Shown: positions 28,501 to 36,898, counted from the first letter of the stretch. The stretch: 64,000 nt of DNA from an uncultured Draconibacterium sp. (GCF_963677565.1 NZ_OY781981.1:4543751-4607750); one strand, 5' to 3'. The notes: a model not told the origin generated them from the letters alone. Made by a program: numbers and translations.

Positions 28501-28996
28501 CAAAATCGGTAATTGTTCCCTGGGTAGTTCCTTTTATTACTACCGACACACCGGGAAGTGGCTCATCATTCGTATCTTGTACCACCCCGCTAACAGTGAT
28601 TTGCTGGTCGCCACTATCTGCGACCGCATCGGTTCGTAATGCAATCTGCCGGTTATTTATTTTATAACTCACATTAGCATCTTCAAACAATTCATCAAGT
28701 ATTTCGGTAATCACTTTATCTTCCACAGAGATACTAACCTTACGGTTTACATCAACCTTACCTGTTTCGTACATGAAATAAAATTCCGATTGATTTTCAA
28801 TACTTGTAAGTACATCCTTGACAGTAACATCCCTAAAGTCTAGATTAAGTTTGGTCGTTTGAGAATAAGAATTAATTGCGAAGGAGTTATACACGAAAAC
28901 CAGTAAAATAAATACAGTTGTTTTCATAATCCTAAATAATTTGGATTTCCATAGTGTACCCAATACGGAAACCACAGATAAATGTTTTTTTTTCAT
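25598..28996 (-). CDS. susC: SusC/RagA TonB-dependent transporter with STN domain
   Basis: Outer-membrane TonB-dependent importer of 1132 residues. It has an N-terminal leader, an STN domain near residues 50-115 (LDFRDVTVKDVLTSIENQSE, then VTSIxxxLxx-type repeats), a carboxypeptidase-regulatory-like domain (SGVVQDTNDEPLPGVSVVIK), the plug beginning GLEEVVAIGYGTVKKSDLTG, and the barrel ending in NVQF. The ATG at 28996 (MKKKHLSVV) is the natural start. The STN domain marks it as the sensing receptor for the FecR/ECF pair encoded just upstream (29144-30870). The plus-strand box and terminator in its leader parallel those at the first susC. Confidence 0.96.
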   Translation of the reverse strand: MKKKHLSVVSVLGTLWKSKLFRIMKTTVFILLVFVYNSFAINSYSQTTKLNLDFRDVTVKDVLTSIENQSEFYFMYETGKVDVNRKVSISVEDKVITEILDELFEDANVSYKINNRQIALRTDAVADSGDQQITVSGVVQDTNDEPLPGVSVVIKGTTQGTITDFDGKYTIVNVPSDATLQFSFVGMKQHEVVVNGQSTIDIVMIEETIGLEEVVAIGYGTVKKSDLTGSVSSVKSEDLNRGAISSVDQAMQGRIAGVQVTQASNEPGGGLSIRIRGASSVNAGNEPLYVIDGLPIDNGEGLTGSSTSQVAEVGANLNAKNPLNALNPNDIQSIEILKDASATAIYGSRGANGVVLITTKKGSHGIKFSYDAYAGLQSITKKVDVLSASEYISTFNEMAAEQGLDPRFSASDISAIGAGTDWQDQIYKVAPMQSHNLSMSGGVEKTKFYVSLNYFDQDGVVKETGVKRYIARVNLDQQIGEKLKFGLNLNNSRENSDNYIGGVQTNESAGAVYDAIWYDPTLPVYNEDGTFFRSSELTINNPMSVIYGISSKSETNRMFGNTTLEYEIVEDLSAKLNVGFDNQNMRRDLYNSTKTIRGVAAKGFANIASLSRSNILAEYTMNYNKTINENQYLNVLGGVTYQEFMLKSFSAGTSNFPSDDLMTNNLGLGDPSNAGVASHKESNTLLSYLGRVNYSIYNFLLTASIRADGSSRFGENNKYGYFPSFALGWKLAEEDFVPEVFSELKLRASWGQTGNQEIGSYTSLSTYEAGGTAILDGSTFVGTVPSRIANPDLKWETTAQTNIGVDYGFLNGRITGSIDYFKKKTTDMLLNLPLPTSSGYSSILRNVGSMKNGGFEFMIHSRNIIKSKFNWNTTFNISAIKNEVLSLGDLESIQTGYIQVNGGNTAIFKPGLPLGSYYGYRITGIFQDQAQIDGSAQPTAQPGFPIFDDVNNDGQISTADQVVLGDPYPDFTYGLRNTFTYGDFDLDIFIQGQQGADLLNGMAMESMYPGNATRNKLSYQVDNRWTPENTDATWPSGINSSAYGASSKVNNLVIEDASYIRLKSVQLSYNVPVKIGGISSAKVYVSGQNLFTITDYTGYDPEANAFGQSNVKIDYSSYPLARTWMLGVNVQF

Positions 28997-29003
28997 AAAT
29001 TTG
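28996..29003 (+). promoter_or_regulatory. candidate plus-strand -7 box opposite the second susC start
   Basis: TAAATTTG is an exact match to the Bacteroidota -7 consensus TAnnTTTG and starts opposite the A of the susC ATG, exactly as TAGATTTG does at the first susC. The surrounding bases also encode MKKK and its upstream leader, so shared sequence may reflect that constraint; no clear -33 TTTG is seen. Confidence 0.3.
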
Positions 29004-29009
29004 TTTTGT

Positions 29010-29104
29010 TTTGGATTTAGTATTCAAAATTCAAAGTACCTCGGAGTTGCAATAATTGAGGTATAAGAAATGAAGGGGATGTTGGAAGCATCTCCTTTTT
29101 CTTT
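29010..29104 (+). ncRNA. candidate antisense RNA to the second susC leader
   Basis: A transcript starting a few bases after the TAAATTTG box would cover the susC leader and end at the T-rich tract 29096-29104 after a 9-bp hairpin. It would contain a second small hairpin, TACCTC/GAGGTA at 29037-29063. The order (box at the start codon, small hairpin, intrinsic terminator, then the FecR stop codon) is the same as at 7053-7143, though the sequences differ. Function is inferred from this parallel and from known PUL-associated cis-antisense sRNAs. Confidence 0.33.
29073..29104 (+). terminator. intrinsic terminator with plus-strand polarity
   Basis: AAGGGGATG at 29073-29081 pairs with CATCTCCTT at 29089-29097; one pair is G-U in a plus-strand RNA and would be an A-C mismatch in a minus-strand RNA. 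It is followed by TTTTTCTTTT (the T run overlaps the stem end). Both the wobble pair and the T run indicate plus-strand termination although all genes here are on the minus strand. Confidence 0.5.
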
Positions 29105-29143
29105 TCATAAGTTTAGCATTTTGTTACATAGGCATTTGTTTTT

Positions 29144-30172
29144 TTAGTTTAATGAGACAATTACTTTTGAAATTATTTTTGGATTTTTGCTGTAGATGAT
29201 GTTGTATTTTATCCCACAAGAGAACTGAATCAGGTCAAAAATATCTTCAAGACTTTCATCCATAATTGTGGCGTTAAATACAAATTCGTTTATGTTTTTG
29301 TCTGTTATTTCAATATCTATATCGTACCAGCTTTCCAGTTTTTTAAACACTGCATCCATCGAATCGTCTTCAAAAACAAGTAGACCTTCCCGCCATGCCG
29401 TGTATTTGTATGTATCTACCTTAATTATGCGAAGCTCGTTATTAACTTCATCAAAACTGGCCTTTTCGCCTGGAACTAGCATTACATTTTCAAAACGTTT
29501 GGCCTTATGTGAGAGCTCCACACTTCCCTCTTCCAATATGACATCCAGACTATTCTCTGTTGAATATGTATTAACATTAAAAGAAGTGCCATACACTTTT
29601 ACTTTTACCGATTCGCACGAAACTTCAAAAGGATGAGTTGTACTTTTAGCCACCTCAAAATATGCCTCACCTTTTAAATCTACCGTTCGGTTAGTTGAGA
29701 AGAAATTATTGGAATAAGTAAGCGATGTAGCTGAATTTAGATGAACCACAGAACTATCAGGCAGAATAACCGTGGAAGATTCGCCCCGTTTGGTTTGGAT
29801 GGTAGTTAAAAAAGTTTGAGGCACTATTTCCTCTACTGAGGACCTCAAATAATTTGATGTCACTCCTCCTATTCCCAAAATCAGAAAAATAACAGCAATC
29901 ACTTTCCAACGAAAAAGAATTATTCTCTGACGTTTGTTCTCTATTCTTTGCTGTAATAATTTCCAGGAAGATACTTCATTATACTCATCCAATTTTTCCA
30001 ATTCGGAAACCAGTTGTTGCTCATCTCTTAATTCTTCAAATAATTCTTTATGACGGACATCTTCGTCTAACCAGTCTTTGATCTTCCCCTCCTCCTCAAC
30101 AGAAGCATTCTTCATAAGAACCTTTCCTATTAAATTACCAGTTTCTATTGATTTGTTAATATTGCTTGTCAT
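29144..30172 (-). CDS. FecR-type anti-sigma factor
   Basis: The 342-residue transmembrane regulator has a cytoplasmic N-terminal helical domain that would bind the ECF factor, one membrane segment around residues 84-105 (WKVIAVIFLILGIGGVTSNY), a periplasmic FecR domain (TVILPDSSVVHLNSATSLTY, DLKGEAYFEVAKSTTHPFEV) and a C-terminal DUF4974 domain (DDSMDAVFKKLESWYDIDIE) that should touch the SusC STN domain. It lies between its sigma gene (30313-30870) and susC. A hairpin at 30262-30285 in the 140-bp spacer may uncouple its expression from that of the sigma factor. Confidence 0.95.
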   Translation of the reverse strand: MTSNINKSIETGNLIGKVLMKNASVEEEGKIKDWLDEDVRHKELFEELRDEQQLVSELEKLDEYNEVSSWKLLQQRIENKRQRIILFRWKVIAVIFLILGIGGVTSNYLRSSVEEIVPQTFLTTIQTKRGESSTVILPDSSVVHLNSATSLTYSNNFFSTNRTVDLKGEAYFEVAKSTTHPFEVSCESVKVKVYGTSFNVNTYSTENSLDVILEEGSVELSHKAKRFENVMLVPGEKASFDEVNNELRIIKVDTYKYTAWREGLLVFEDDSMDAVFKKLESWYDIDIEITDKNINEFVFNATIMDESLEDIFDLIQFSCGIKYNIIYSKNPKIISKVIVSLN

Positions 30173-30261
30173 CCGATGTCCTATTTAAAGATTGTCTTTA
30201 TATATAAAACGACAAGAATTAGGTTTGGGACTACAAGAAATTAATAAAAAAATAAGATTAA

Positions 30262-30285
30262 ATCACATACTTCTGATTATGTGAT
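30262..30285 (-). terminator. hairpin between ECF sigma and FecR genes
   Basis: ATCACATA at 30262-30269 and TATGTGAT at 30278-30285 form a perfect 8-bp stem with an 8-nt loop. On the minus strand TTTAATCTTATTTTTTTATT follows. It is AT-rich and moderately stable, so it may be a weak terminator 28 bp after the sigma stop codon. Confidence 0.5.
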
Positions 30286-30312
30286 ACTTAAGAGTATTAT
30301 ATTTTTAAGATA

Positions 30313-30870
30313 CTACGAAATAGAAAGAATATAAAAAATAAAATTCCGAATCTTCTCACGTAGAATTTTATAGGCACGTTGCTTGTAAGTTTTTACCGTA
30401 TTTAGTTTAATACCAAGTTTTTCAGCAATCTCTTTATTCGACTTATCATTAAGCGCCATTAGAATAACCTTCTTCTCCATTGATGACAGGGTTCCAATTT
30501 GCTGATGAATATAGCTATACACCTCTTGCTTTAAAACACTCTCTAAAAAAAAATCCTTGGTTTCTATAATTCTCGTTTGTAATTCAATGAATTTACTTTT
30601 AACCCGCTCATGTTTTATTTTATCTAAACACGAATTACGTATAGAGGTATAAAAAAATGTCTTTACTGTATCTAAGTTTGTGAACTCATTATCTAACTCC
30701 CAGAAGGCAATGAAACTTTCCTGAACTATATCTTCAATTTCATATTCATCTGTAATAAAATGTGCGGCGTAAGAACAAAATGAAGAATAATTATGATAAT
30801 AAAATTCTCGAAGAAGAATATTATCACCACCTTTTAGTTTTATTTTGTAGTTAGTTTCGTTAGTTATCAT
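30313..30870 (-). CDS. ECF RNA polymerase sigma factor
   Basis: A 185-residue ECF sigma factor of the type that drives PUL expression in Bacteroidota. Region 2 is visible at YEIEDIVQESFIAFWEL (residues 43-59) with FFYTSIRNSCLDKIKHER following. Region 4 is LSSMEKKVILMALNDKSNKE to KLNTVKTYKQRAYKILREKI (residues 128-175), containing the helix-turn-helix IAEKLGIKLNTVKTYKQRA. It is the first gene of block B and is preceded by a candidate housekeeping promoter at 30894-30923. It should activate the susC2 operon, and perhaps the sulfatases, once released by the FecR protein downstream. Confidence 0.94.
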   Translation of the reverse strand: MITNETNYKIKLKGGDNILLREFYYHNYSSFCSYAAHFITDEYEIEDIVQESFIAFWELDNEFTNLDTVKTFFYTSIRNSCLDKIKHERVKSKFIELQTRIIETKDFFLESVLKQEVYSYIHQQIGTLSSMEKKVILMALNDKSNKEIAEKLGIKLNTVKTYKQRAYKILREKIRNFIFYILSIS

Positions 30871-30893
30871 ATCTTCAATTTACTGAAGAGCTT

Positions 30894-30923
30894 CAAAAAT
30901 AAGGACATTTTATCCAAATCAAA
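30894..30923 (-). promoter_or_regulatory. candidate housekeeping promoter of the ECF sigma gene
   Basis: On the minus strand TATTTTTG (complement of 30894-30901) matches the Bacteroidota -7 consensus TAnnTTTG, and TTTG (complement of 30920-30923) lies 18 bp upstream, close to the usual 19-21 bp spacing of the -33 element. The start codon is 24 bp beyond the -7 box, giving a short leader. Motif based only. Confidence 0.45.
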
Positions 30924-30944
30924 CGGTGTTCTACAACATGTCAA

Positions 30945-30984
30945 CTTATTGTAAAATAATTCCCGTGTATTATTTTACAATAAG
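30945..30984. terminator. 16-bp perfect inverted repeat after the GH3 gene
   Basis: CTTATTGTAAAATAAT (30945-30960) and ATTATTTTACAATAAG (30969-30984) are perfect inverse complements with an 8-nt loop. The dyad lies 25 bp past the stop of the GH3 gene and just upstream of the sigma promoter. It likely ends block A's transcript, but no T run follows on the minus strand, so it might instead be an operator or a processed 3' end. Confidence 0.6.
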
Positions 30985-31009
30985 CAATCAGAACGATAAA
31001 TTATAAGGA

Positions 31010-33361
31010 TCATTTCATCACATTATTCATTTTATTAATTAAATCCAATATCATACTCTCTGAGATTCTTCCCCCCGATAGCGAAATAACCTTCTTCAAT
31101 GGCATCTCCATCATCGATGCTTCGCTCATTTTTTGTTGTTTGATGGCCGCTTCTTTTTCAACTTCCGATAAGCCTTCCATACTTACTCTTGACTGAGACA
31201 TTTTTCGGATTCCCGCAACGAAATCGGCTCCAAAAGGATGCACCGCCAAATCGCCAATGGTTGAGTTTATATCGTAGGTTTGATAATACTTTTGTGTTAC
31301 ATTTAAATTGATCTTTTTAGCCAAACGAATATCTTGCGATGAACTACCAATCAGAATTTCAAATTCCCCGGAATCGGCTTTCCAACTGTTGTATTTTGTG
31401 CTGTAATACTGGAAATCGCGTGGTTCCACTTTAAATGTTACCTCCTTCTCTTCGCCTTGTCTCAAATAGATTTTCTCAAAACCTTTTAGTTCTTTTACTG
31501 GTCTTAAAACTTCGCTTTCAACATCCTTAATATACAACTGAACCACCTCTTTGCCATCGTACTTACCCGTGTTTTTAATCTTACATTGGATGGTCAGATT
31601 TTCGTTATCTGTAAAATCTTCTTTATTAACTTGCAAACCAGAATATTCGAAATTGGTATACGAAAGACCAAAGCCAAAAGGGAATAAAGGTTCAATCTCT
31701 TTCGTATCATAATAGCGATAACCAACAAAAATGCCTTCGTTGTAAATGGACTTCCGGTTTTCTCCGGGCCAGGAAAGGTAAGATGGCGTGTCACTCAACT
31801 TCTTTGGAAATGTTTCGGTTAATTTACCTGAAGGATTAACCTCGCCCAACAACACATCTGCAATGGCCGAGCCCCCTGCCTGTCCTCCAAGATATGCTTC
31901 AAGAACTCCATCTACATTCTCTACCCAGGGCATTGCAACCGGAGATCCGTTTTGCAAAACCACTACCACTTTGTTTGACACTTCGAACACTCTTTCGATG
32001 AGCTTATTGTGTCCTTCTGGCATGTCCAGTGTTTCACGATCAAATCCTTCCGATTCATAACTATCGGGCAAACCCGCCAAAATAATTATGATATCCGCTT
32101 CTTTTGCAATCTCTACTGCATCGTTAAGAAGACTATCGTTGGTTTCTCCGAGTTTATTGTATCCACCTGAATAAAGAATGACAAACTGTGCATCTTCATA
32201 TTGCTTCATTGCATCTAAAAAATTATCCAAACGTGTTGGATTTACCAGCGAACTACCGGCTCCCTGGAATCGTGGAGCTTTTGCAAACTCACCAATAATT
32301 GCGATTTTTTGTTTTTGGGTTTTATCGATTGGAAGTACATTTCGATCATTTTTCAGCAAAACCATCCCTTCCGATGCAATTTGACGGGCCAAATTATGGT
32401 TTGCTTCTTCATCAAAAGTCTGTTCGATATTTCTATTTTCGGAGAGGTTAACGATTAATTGGAGGTTTCGTTTAACCACTTCGTTTAATTCCTCCTCGGT
32501 CAATGATCCTGCTTTTACCGCCTCAACAATCTTTGCTGCATTCATTCCACCATCGCCAGGCATTTGAAGATCAAGACCGGCTTTAATTCCTTCCACCCGC
32601 TCGTTCACTGCTCCCCAATCGGTTACACATAATCCCTCATATCCAAATTCATTTCGCAGAATGTCAGAAATCAGCCATTGGTTTTCGGTACAATAAATGC
32701 CGTTAATTTTATTGTAAGCACACATAACCGAGGTTGGCTGAGCTTCTTTCACTACAATTTCAAATACCCTGAGATAAATTTCGCGCAAAGTCCTTTCATC
32801 TACTTCTGAACTTGTCAGCATGCGCTCGAATTCTTGATTATTGGCAGCAAAATGTTTTACCGACGTACCAACTCCTTTCGACTGTACACCGTTAATATAT
32901 GCCGATGCAAGTTTACCTGAAACAATAGGATCTTCGGAAAAATACTCAAAGTTTCTCCCACCCAATGGCGAACGCTTTATATTTATACCGGGGCCTAACA
33001 ACATTTGAACTCCGTAATGATTGGATTCATCGCCCAGTGCCTGCCCCATTTTATACAGCAAGTCTTTGTCCCAGGTGGAAGCTGCCAGCGAAGCCGTAGG
33101 AAAGCAGGTGGCTTTAACGCTGGGTTTTGTAAAATCGGTTCCTTCGTTAATCCGAACACCATGTGGCCCGTCAGTCAGAAAAATAGATGGAATTCCCAAT
33201 CGTTCAATTTCCTGGGTTTGCCACATGCCCTTACCGGCACAAAGCAATGCCTTTTCTTCAAGAGTTAGCTGTGAAACCAACTTATCAATATCGACATTCT
33301 GTGCCAGTCCGACAACTTTTATAAACAAAATTGATATGATGAATAAGAAATTTGTGTTCAT
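31010..33361 (-). CDS. GH3 beta-glycosidase (BglB-like)
   Basis: The 783-residue exported enzyme (signal peptide about residues 1-21) belongs to GH3, exo-acting retaining beta-glucosidases/xylosidases and related enzymes. The first TIM-barrel domain contains FLTDGPHGVR (near 61-70), KHFAANNQEFER (near 169-180) and the nucleophile in YEGLCVTDWG (about D248). The second domain starts around residue 340 (EGMVLLKNDRNVLPIDKTQK), and a C-terminal fibronectin-like domain follows (EPLFPFGFGLSYTNFEYSGL onward, ending near residue 690). About 90 residues rich in Met, Lys and Ser at the extreme C-terminus extend past that domain. It is the last gene of block A. The sugar removed cannot be read from the sequence. 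Confidence 0.94.
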   Translation of the reverse strand: MNTNFLFIISILFIKVVGLAQNVDIDKLVSQLTLEEKALLCAGKGMWQTQEIERLGIPSIFLTDGPHGVRINEGTDFTKPSVKATCFPTASLAASTWDKDLLYKMGQALGDESNHYGVQMLLGPGINIKRSPLGGRNFEYFSEDPIVSGKLASAYINGVQSKGVGTSVKHFAANNQEFERMLTSSEVDERTLREIYLRVFEIVVKEAQPTSVMCAYNKINGIYCTENQWLISDILRNEFGYEGLCVTDWGAVNERVEGIKAGLDLQMPGDGGMNAAKIVEAVKAGSLTEEELNEVVKRNLQLIVNLSENRNIEQTFDEEANHNLARQIASEGMVLLKNDRNVLPIDKTQKQKIAIIGEFAKAPRFQGAGSSLVNPTRLDNFLDAMKQYEDAQFVILYSGGYNKLGETNDSLLNDAVEIAKEADIIIILAGLPDSYESEGFDRETLDMPEGHNKLIERVFEVSNKVVVVLQNGSPVAMPWVENVDGVLEAYLGGQAGGSAIADVLLGEVNPSGKLTETFPKKLSDTPSYLSWPGENRKSIYNEGIFVGYRYYDTKEIEPLFPFGFGLSYTNFEYSGLQVNKEDFTDNENLTIQCKIKNTGKYDGKEVVQLYIKDVESEVLRPVKELKGFEKIYLRQGEEKEVTFKVEPRDFQYYSTKYNSWKADSGEFEILIGSSSQDIRLAKKINLNVTQKYYQTYDINSTIGDLAVHPFGADFVAGIRKMSQSRVSMEGLSEVEKEAAIKQQKMSEASMMEMPLKKVISLSGGRISESMILDLINKMNNVMK

Positions 33362-33387
33362 ATGTTAAAATTTGTGTTCAGTTTCAT

Positions 33388-35724
33388 TTACTCTGTCACG
33401 CTTAGTTTAATGCTTTTCACATCGTGAGATGAACTTCCAACCATAATGGTAAAATCACCCGGCTCTACAATCCAATTCATATCTACATCATAAAAAGCCA
33501 GTAATTCTAGTGTAATTGAAAATTTTACAGTTTGTGATTCACCTTGTTTGAGCCAAACTTTTTCAAAACCTTTGAGTTCTTTTACAGGTCGTGTTACTGA
33601 TGAATAATCATCACGTATGTACATTTGAACTACTTCAGCTCCTTCACGATCACCTATGTTTTTAATATCTACACTTACTTCTATTGTACCATCTTTTTGC
33701 ATTTCATTACTACTAATTCTAAGGTTACTATATTCAAAGCTTGTATAACTTAAACCGTAACCAAAAGGAAACAATGGACTAGCATCTAATCCCAAATTGT
33801 AACCTCGTCGGGCGGATGGTTTGTAGCTATAATGAGCTGGTATATGTCCAGCGCTACGTGGAAAAGTAATGGGTAGCTTCCCACTTGGATTTAATTCTCC
33901 AAAGAGTGCATCAACAATGGCGTAGCCGGTTTCCTGACCGAGAAACCAAGCCTGCATTACAGCAGGAACTTGTTCAACCAAATTACCAATACTTAATGGT
34001 TGTCCGCTATTTACAAAAGCACAAGTAGGTTTACCTAAAGCTACAATTTTTTCTATTAATTCGTTTTGACCATTCAATAGATCAAGAGTTGGCATATCAC
34101 CAGGTGCGGTTGGCCCATAAGCCTCTCTTGCAACTGCCTCATTTGATCCTACAAATAATACAATAACATCTGCTTTTTTAGCAATTTCAACCGCTTCCGT
34201 TATTCTGGCATCGTTATCTTCACGTGGCACTAAACGGATTACCTCAGGGAAAGGACTATTAACATCAGTTAAACGAACCCCTTCTGCATATAAAACATCC
34301 ATTTTATCGCTATATTTTTCTTTTAAAGCTTGTAATGGACTTATACGCTGTTTTGGTTCTGAAGCATAGCCGCCTAAAATGCATCTGTCAGCATTTGGAC
34401 CAATGAAGGCGATGGTCTTTATTTCATTTTTGTCCAGTGGTAAAAATTTGTTGTCATTCTTTAGTAACACCATTGATTCGGCAGCTGCTTTATATGCAAC
34501 ATCCCTGTTTTTTTGACATCCAACGAAATTTTCCGCACGATCTGGATCAACATATGGATTATCAAACAATCCCAGACGGAACTTTTCTATTAAAATTCTT
34601 GTTACAACTTCATCTATTTCAGCTTCAGATATTTTTCCTTCTTTAACGTAAGTTTCCAGATTTTGAAATCCAAAGTAATCAGGCAATTCAATATCAACAC
34701 CAGATTTAAAACCAAGGTAACCAGCTTCAGACTCTGACGGTGTCACAAGATCTACTTTTACAAAATTCTCAATCGCGTAATAATCGGAAACCACGATGCC
34801 CTCATAACCCATTTTATCGCGTAAAATATTTTTTAATAATTTTTCATTTGCATGAGCGGGTATACCCCATAATTCGTTATAGGTCACCATAATATTCATA
34901 ACTCCCGCATCAATACAGTCTTGAAAAGGTTTTAAGAAAACTTCAAGTGTGGTTCGTTCATCAATGAAACTTGGAGCTGTATTGTGTCCTCCTTCAGGTT
35001 GTCCATGTACTCCAAAATGTTTTAAAGTTGCACCTACATGATCTTCATCAAGATAAACACCCTTTCCCTGATATGCCTTAACCTGAGCGACTCCTAACCG
35101 AGAAACCAAGAAAGGGTCTTCCCCCATGCATTCCTCAGTACGTCCCCATCTGGGATCGCGAACTACATCAACTACCGGTGCTAATACCTGGTGCCCTCCC
35201 CGATAACGAATTTCTTTGGCAACTATTGAATATACTTCATGAACTAAATCTTCATTCCAGGAACTTGCTAATCCAATTAGTACTGGAAAACTTGTTGCAT
35301 CCTGCGCCTGTTGACCATGTAATCCTTCTTCATGAATTAACACAGGAATTCCCAGTCGGGTTTCTTCGATAAAAAACTTTTGCACTTGATTGGATTGGAT
35401 TGCACCTTCCCTCGGAGACAAGGTGGCATGTGGACCAATTGCATCAGGGTGCATATCTTCATTTGTTCGGGCTAACGATCCAATTCCATTTGGAAGAAAC
35501 TTTGCAGCACTTTGCGCGTTGAATTTGCCGGTATCAAAAAAATCAGATTTACCTCTCCATAAACATTGCATCTGCATAATTTTCTCTTCCAAAGTCATCT
35601 TAGAAAGTAAATCTATGGCTCTTTCTTCTGGTGATAAATTCTTATTTTTAAAACTTCTGTTTTGTGCATATACTGTGCTCATAGTCAACAGTAAAATACA
35701 TTGCAATAGTACAATTATTCTCAT
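33388..35724 (-). CDS. GH3 beta-glycosidase (beta-xylosidase/glucosidase type)
   Basis: I start at MRIIVLLQC (35724), which opens the signal peptide; the Met at 35742 would overlap the upstream gene by 8 bp. The 778-residue GH3 enzyme has RLGIPVLIHEEGLHGQQ (near 123-139), RDPRWGRTEECMGEDP (near 189-204), KHFGVHGQPEGGHNTAP (near 235-251) and the nucleophile in GIVVSDYYAI (about D314). The second domain begins at AAAESMVLLKNDNKFLPL, and the C-terminal fibronectin-like domain at LFPFGYGLSYTSFEYSNL. The DPRWGRxEE and VSDY forms are common in the beta-xylosidase-like GH3 branch, suggesting xylose or glucose removal, not proof. It pairs with the more BglB-like GH3 26 bp downstream. Confidence 0.94.
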   Translation of the reverse strand: MRIIVLLQCILLLTMSTVYAQNRSFKNKNLSPEERAIDLLSKMTLEEKIMQMQCLWRGKSDFFDTGKFNAQSAAKFLPNGIGSLARTNEDMHPDAIGPHATLSPREGAIQSNQVQKFFIEETRLGIPVLIHEEGLHGQQAQDATSFPVLIGLASSWNEDLVHEVYSIVAKEIRYRGGHQVLAPVVDVVRDPRWGRTEECMGEDPFLVSRLGVAQVKAYQGKGVYLDEDHVGATLKHFGVHGQPEGGHNTAPSFIDERTTLEVFLKPFQDCIDAGVMNIMVTYNELWGIPAHANEKLLKNILRDKMGYEGIVVSDYYAIENFVKVDLVTPSESEAGYLGFKSGVDIELPDYFGFQNLETYVKEGKISEAEIDEVVTRILIEKFRLGLFDNPYVDPDRAENFVGCQKNRDVAYKAAAESMVLLKNDNKFLPLDKNEIKTIAFIGPNADRCILGGYASEPKQRISPLQALKEKYSDKMDVLYAEGVRLTDVNSPFPEVIRLVPREDNDARITEAVEIAKKADVIVLFVGSNEAVAREAYGPTAPGDMPTLDLLNGQNELIEKIVALGKPTCAFVNSGQPLSIGNLVEQVPAVMQAWFLGQETGYAIVDALFGELNPSGKLPITFPRSAGHIPAHYSYKPSARRGYNLGLDASPLFPFGYGLSYTSFEYSNLRISSNEMQKDGTIEVSVDIKNIGDREGAEVVQMYIRDDYSSVTRPVKELKGFEKVWLKQGESQTVKFSITLELLAFYDVDMNWIVEPGDFTIMVGSSSHDVKSIKLSVTE

Positions 35725-35734
35725 ATCTTCTTTT

Positions 35735-36898
35735 TTATTCATATTCTTCTAATTTCCATTCATCTTCCCAATAAATATTTGGTACTCCATTTTCCCATAC
35801 AATAGGTAACCATACATATGTGGCATTGCTTCTGGAATCCCATTCTGCTCTTTTCTCACCTGTCCTATCCATCAAAACAACCTCATCAAAGTTTCTTGGT
35901 TTAGGTTGGTGCCCAATATAACGTTCGGCTATCATTTCCAACTCTTTTTTTGGACCATCTGTACCAACATATTCTGGCATCCAACGATCGGCCATAACCA
36001 CGTAAAGGTTTTTCTTACCTGGAATTTTGATGACCTCGGTAATCTGGGAATAATAAGAAGTATTGCTTGTATCGTTGGGATGTGGATTACCCAAGTTTAT
36101 ATATTTTCCATGATAATCATCGAAAGTTGATATTAACGACTGGTTAGGAGAATAACCTGAGGTTCCCGATGTGTACATAAAGTGTTTCCCATTTGCAACA
36201 AAATGAGTAGGAGCCTCCCTTGTGTCAGGAGGAATTAAACCTGAAAAATGAACAGAATACTTTCCATTAACATCCGTGTATTCATCGTTTAATTCAGCAC
36301 AAATCATTTCATAATGTGGACGTTCATGCCAGAAATATGCTTTACCCGTTTCCTCATCTACATACAAATCGAAGTCACCTGCTTCAAAACCATTCGGTCG
36401 GATTCCGGATTTTACAATTTCATAAGGCCCCAAAAAATCTTCTGCGGTTAACACTGTCATAAATTGTCCGGCATCACTTAAAAGCTTAATCCAACATACG
36501 AATTTTTTGGTCAGTTCATTATATATAATATGCGGACGATCTATTCCTTGCGAGGGATTTAAGGGTGAATATGGATCAAGTGTATCAGGTTCGATAATCA
36601 ATCCTCGATCTTCCCAGTTGTAAAAATCTTTGGATGTATAACATCTTATTCCATAGGTCCAAATATTGCTTCCTTTGGTAGTAAATTCTTTATTTTCTCC
36701 GTACCAGTAATAGGTGCCATCTCTATAAAATACCGAAAATCCATGAGCCTGTATTGGTTTATCTTCGGTATCCATCCACGTTTGTCCCGGTATAATTGAA
36801 TTATATCTTAAATCATTATCTGCTTGTTCTTTCTTTTTAGAAGTGGAACATGACATAAATAATAAAACAAAAGCGATCAAATAGGGTATTATCTTCAT
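35735..36898 (-). CDS. GH43-like beta-propeller glycosidase, lipoprotein
   Basis: The 387-residue lipoprotein (LLFMSC, Cys about 17) has a five-bladed beta-propeller pattern of the GH43/GH117 clan. IIPGQTWMDTEDKPIQAHG (near 35-53) followed by YRDGTYYWYGENKEF is typical of GH43 subfamilies such as 24 and 34, which include exo-beta-1,3-galactanases; further blades are RPHIIYNELTKKFVCWIK and GFEAGDFDLYVDEETGKAYF. The classical GH43 DP motif near the N-terminus is missing, as in some of those subfamilies. It starts 2 bp after the GH78 gene stop. A galactosidase or arabinofuranosidase role in side-chain removal is a guess. Confidence 0.75.
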   Translation of the reverse strand: MKIIPYLIAFVLLFMSCSTSKKKEQADNDLRYNSIIPGQTWMDTEDKPIQAHGFSVFYRDGTYYWYGENKEFTTKGSNIWTYGIRCYTSKDFYNWEDRGLIIEPDTLDPYSPLNPSQGIDRPHIIYNELTKKFVCWIKLLSDAGQFMTVLTAEDFLGPYEIVKSGIRPNGFEAGDFDLYVDEETGKAYFWHERPHYEMICAELNDEYTDVNGKYSVHFSGLIPPDTREAPTHFVANGKHFMYTSGTSGYSPNQSLISTFDDYHGKYINLGNPHPNDTSNTSYYSQITEVIKIPGKKNLYVVMADRWMPEYVGTDGPKKELEMIAERYIGHQPKPRNFDEVVLMDRTGEKRAEWDSRSNATYVWLPIVWENGVPNIYWEDEWKLEEYE

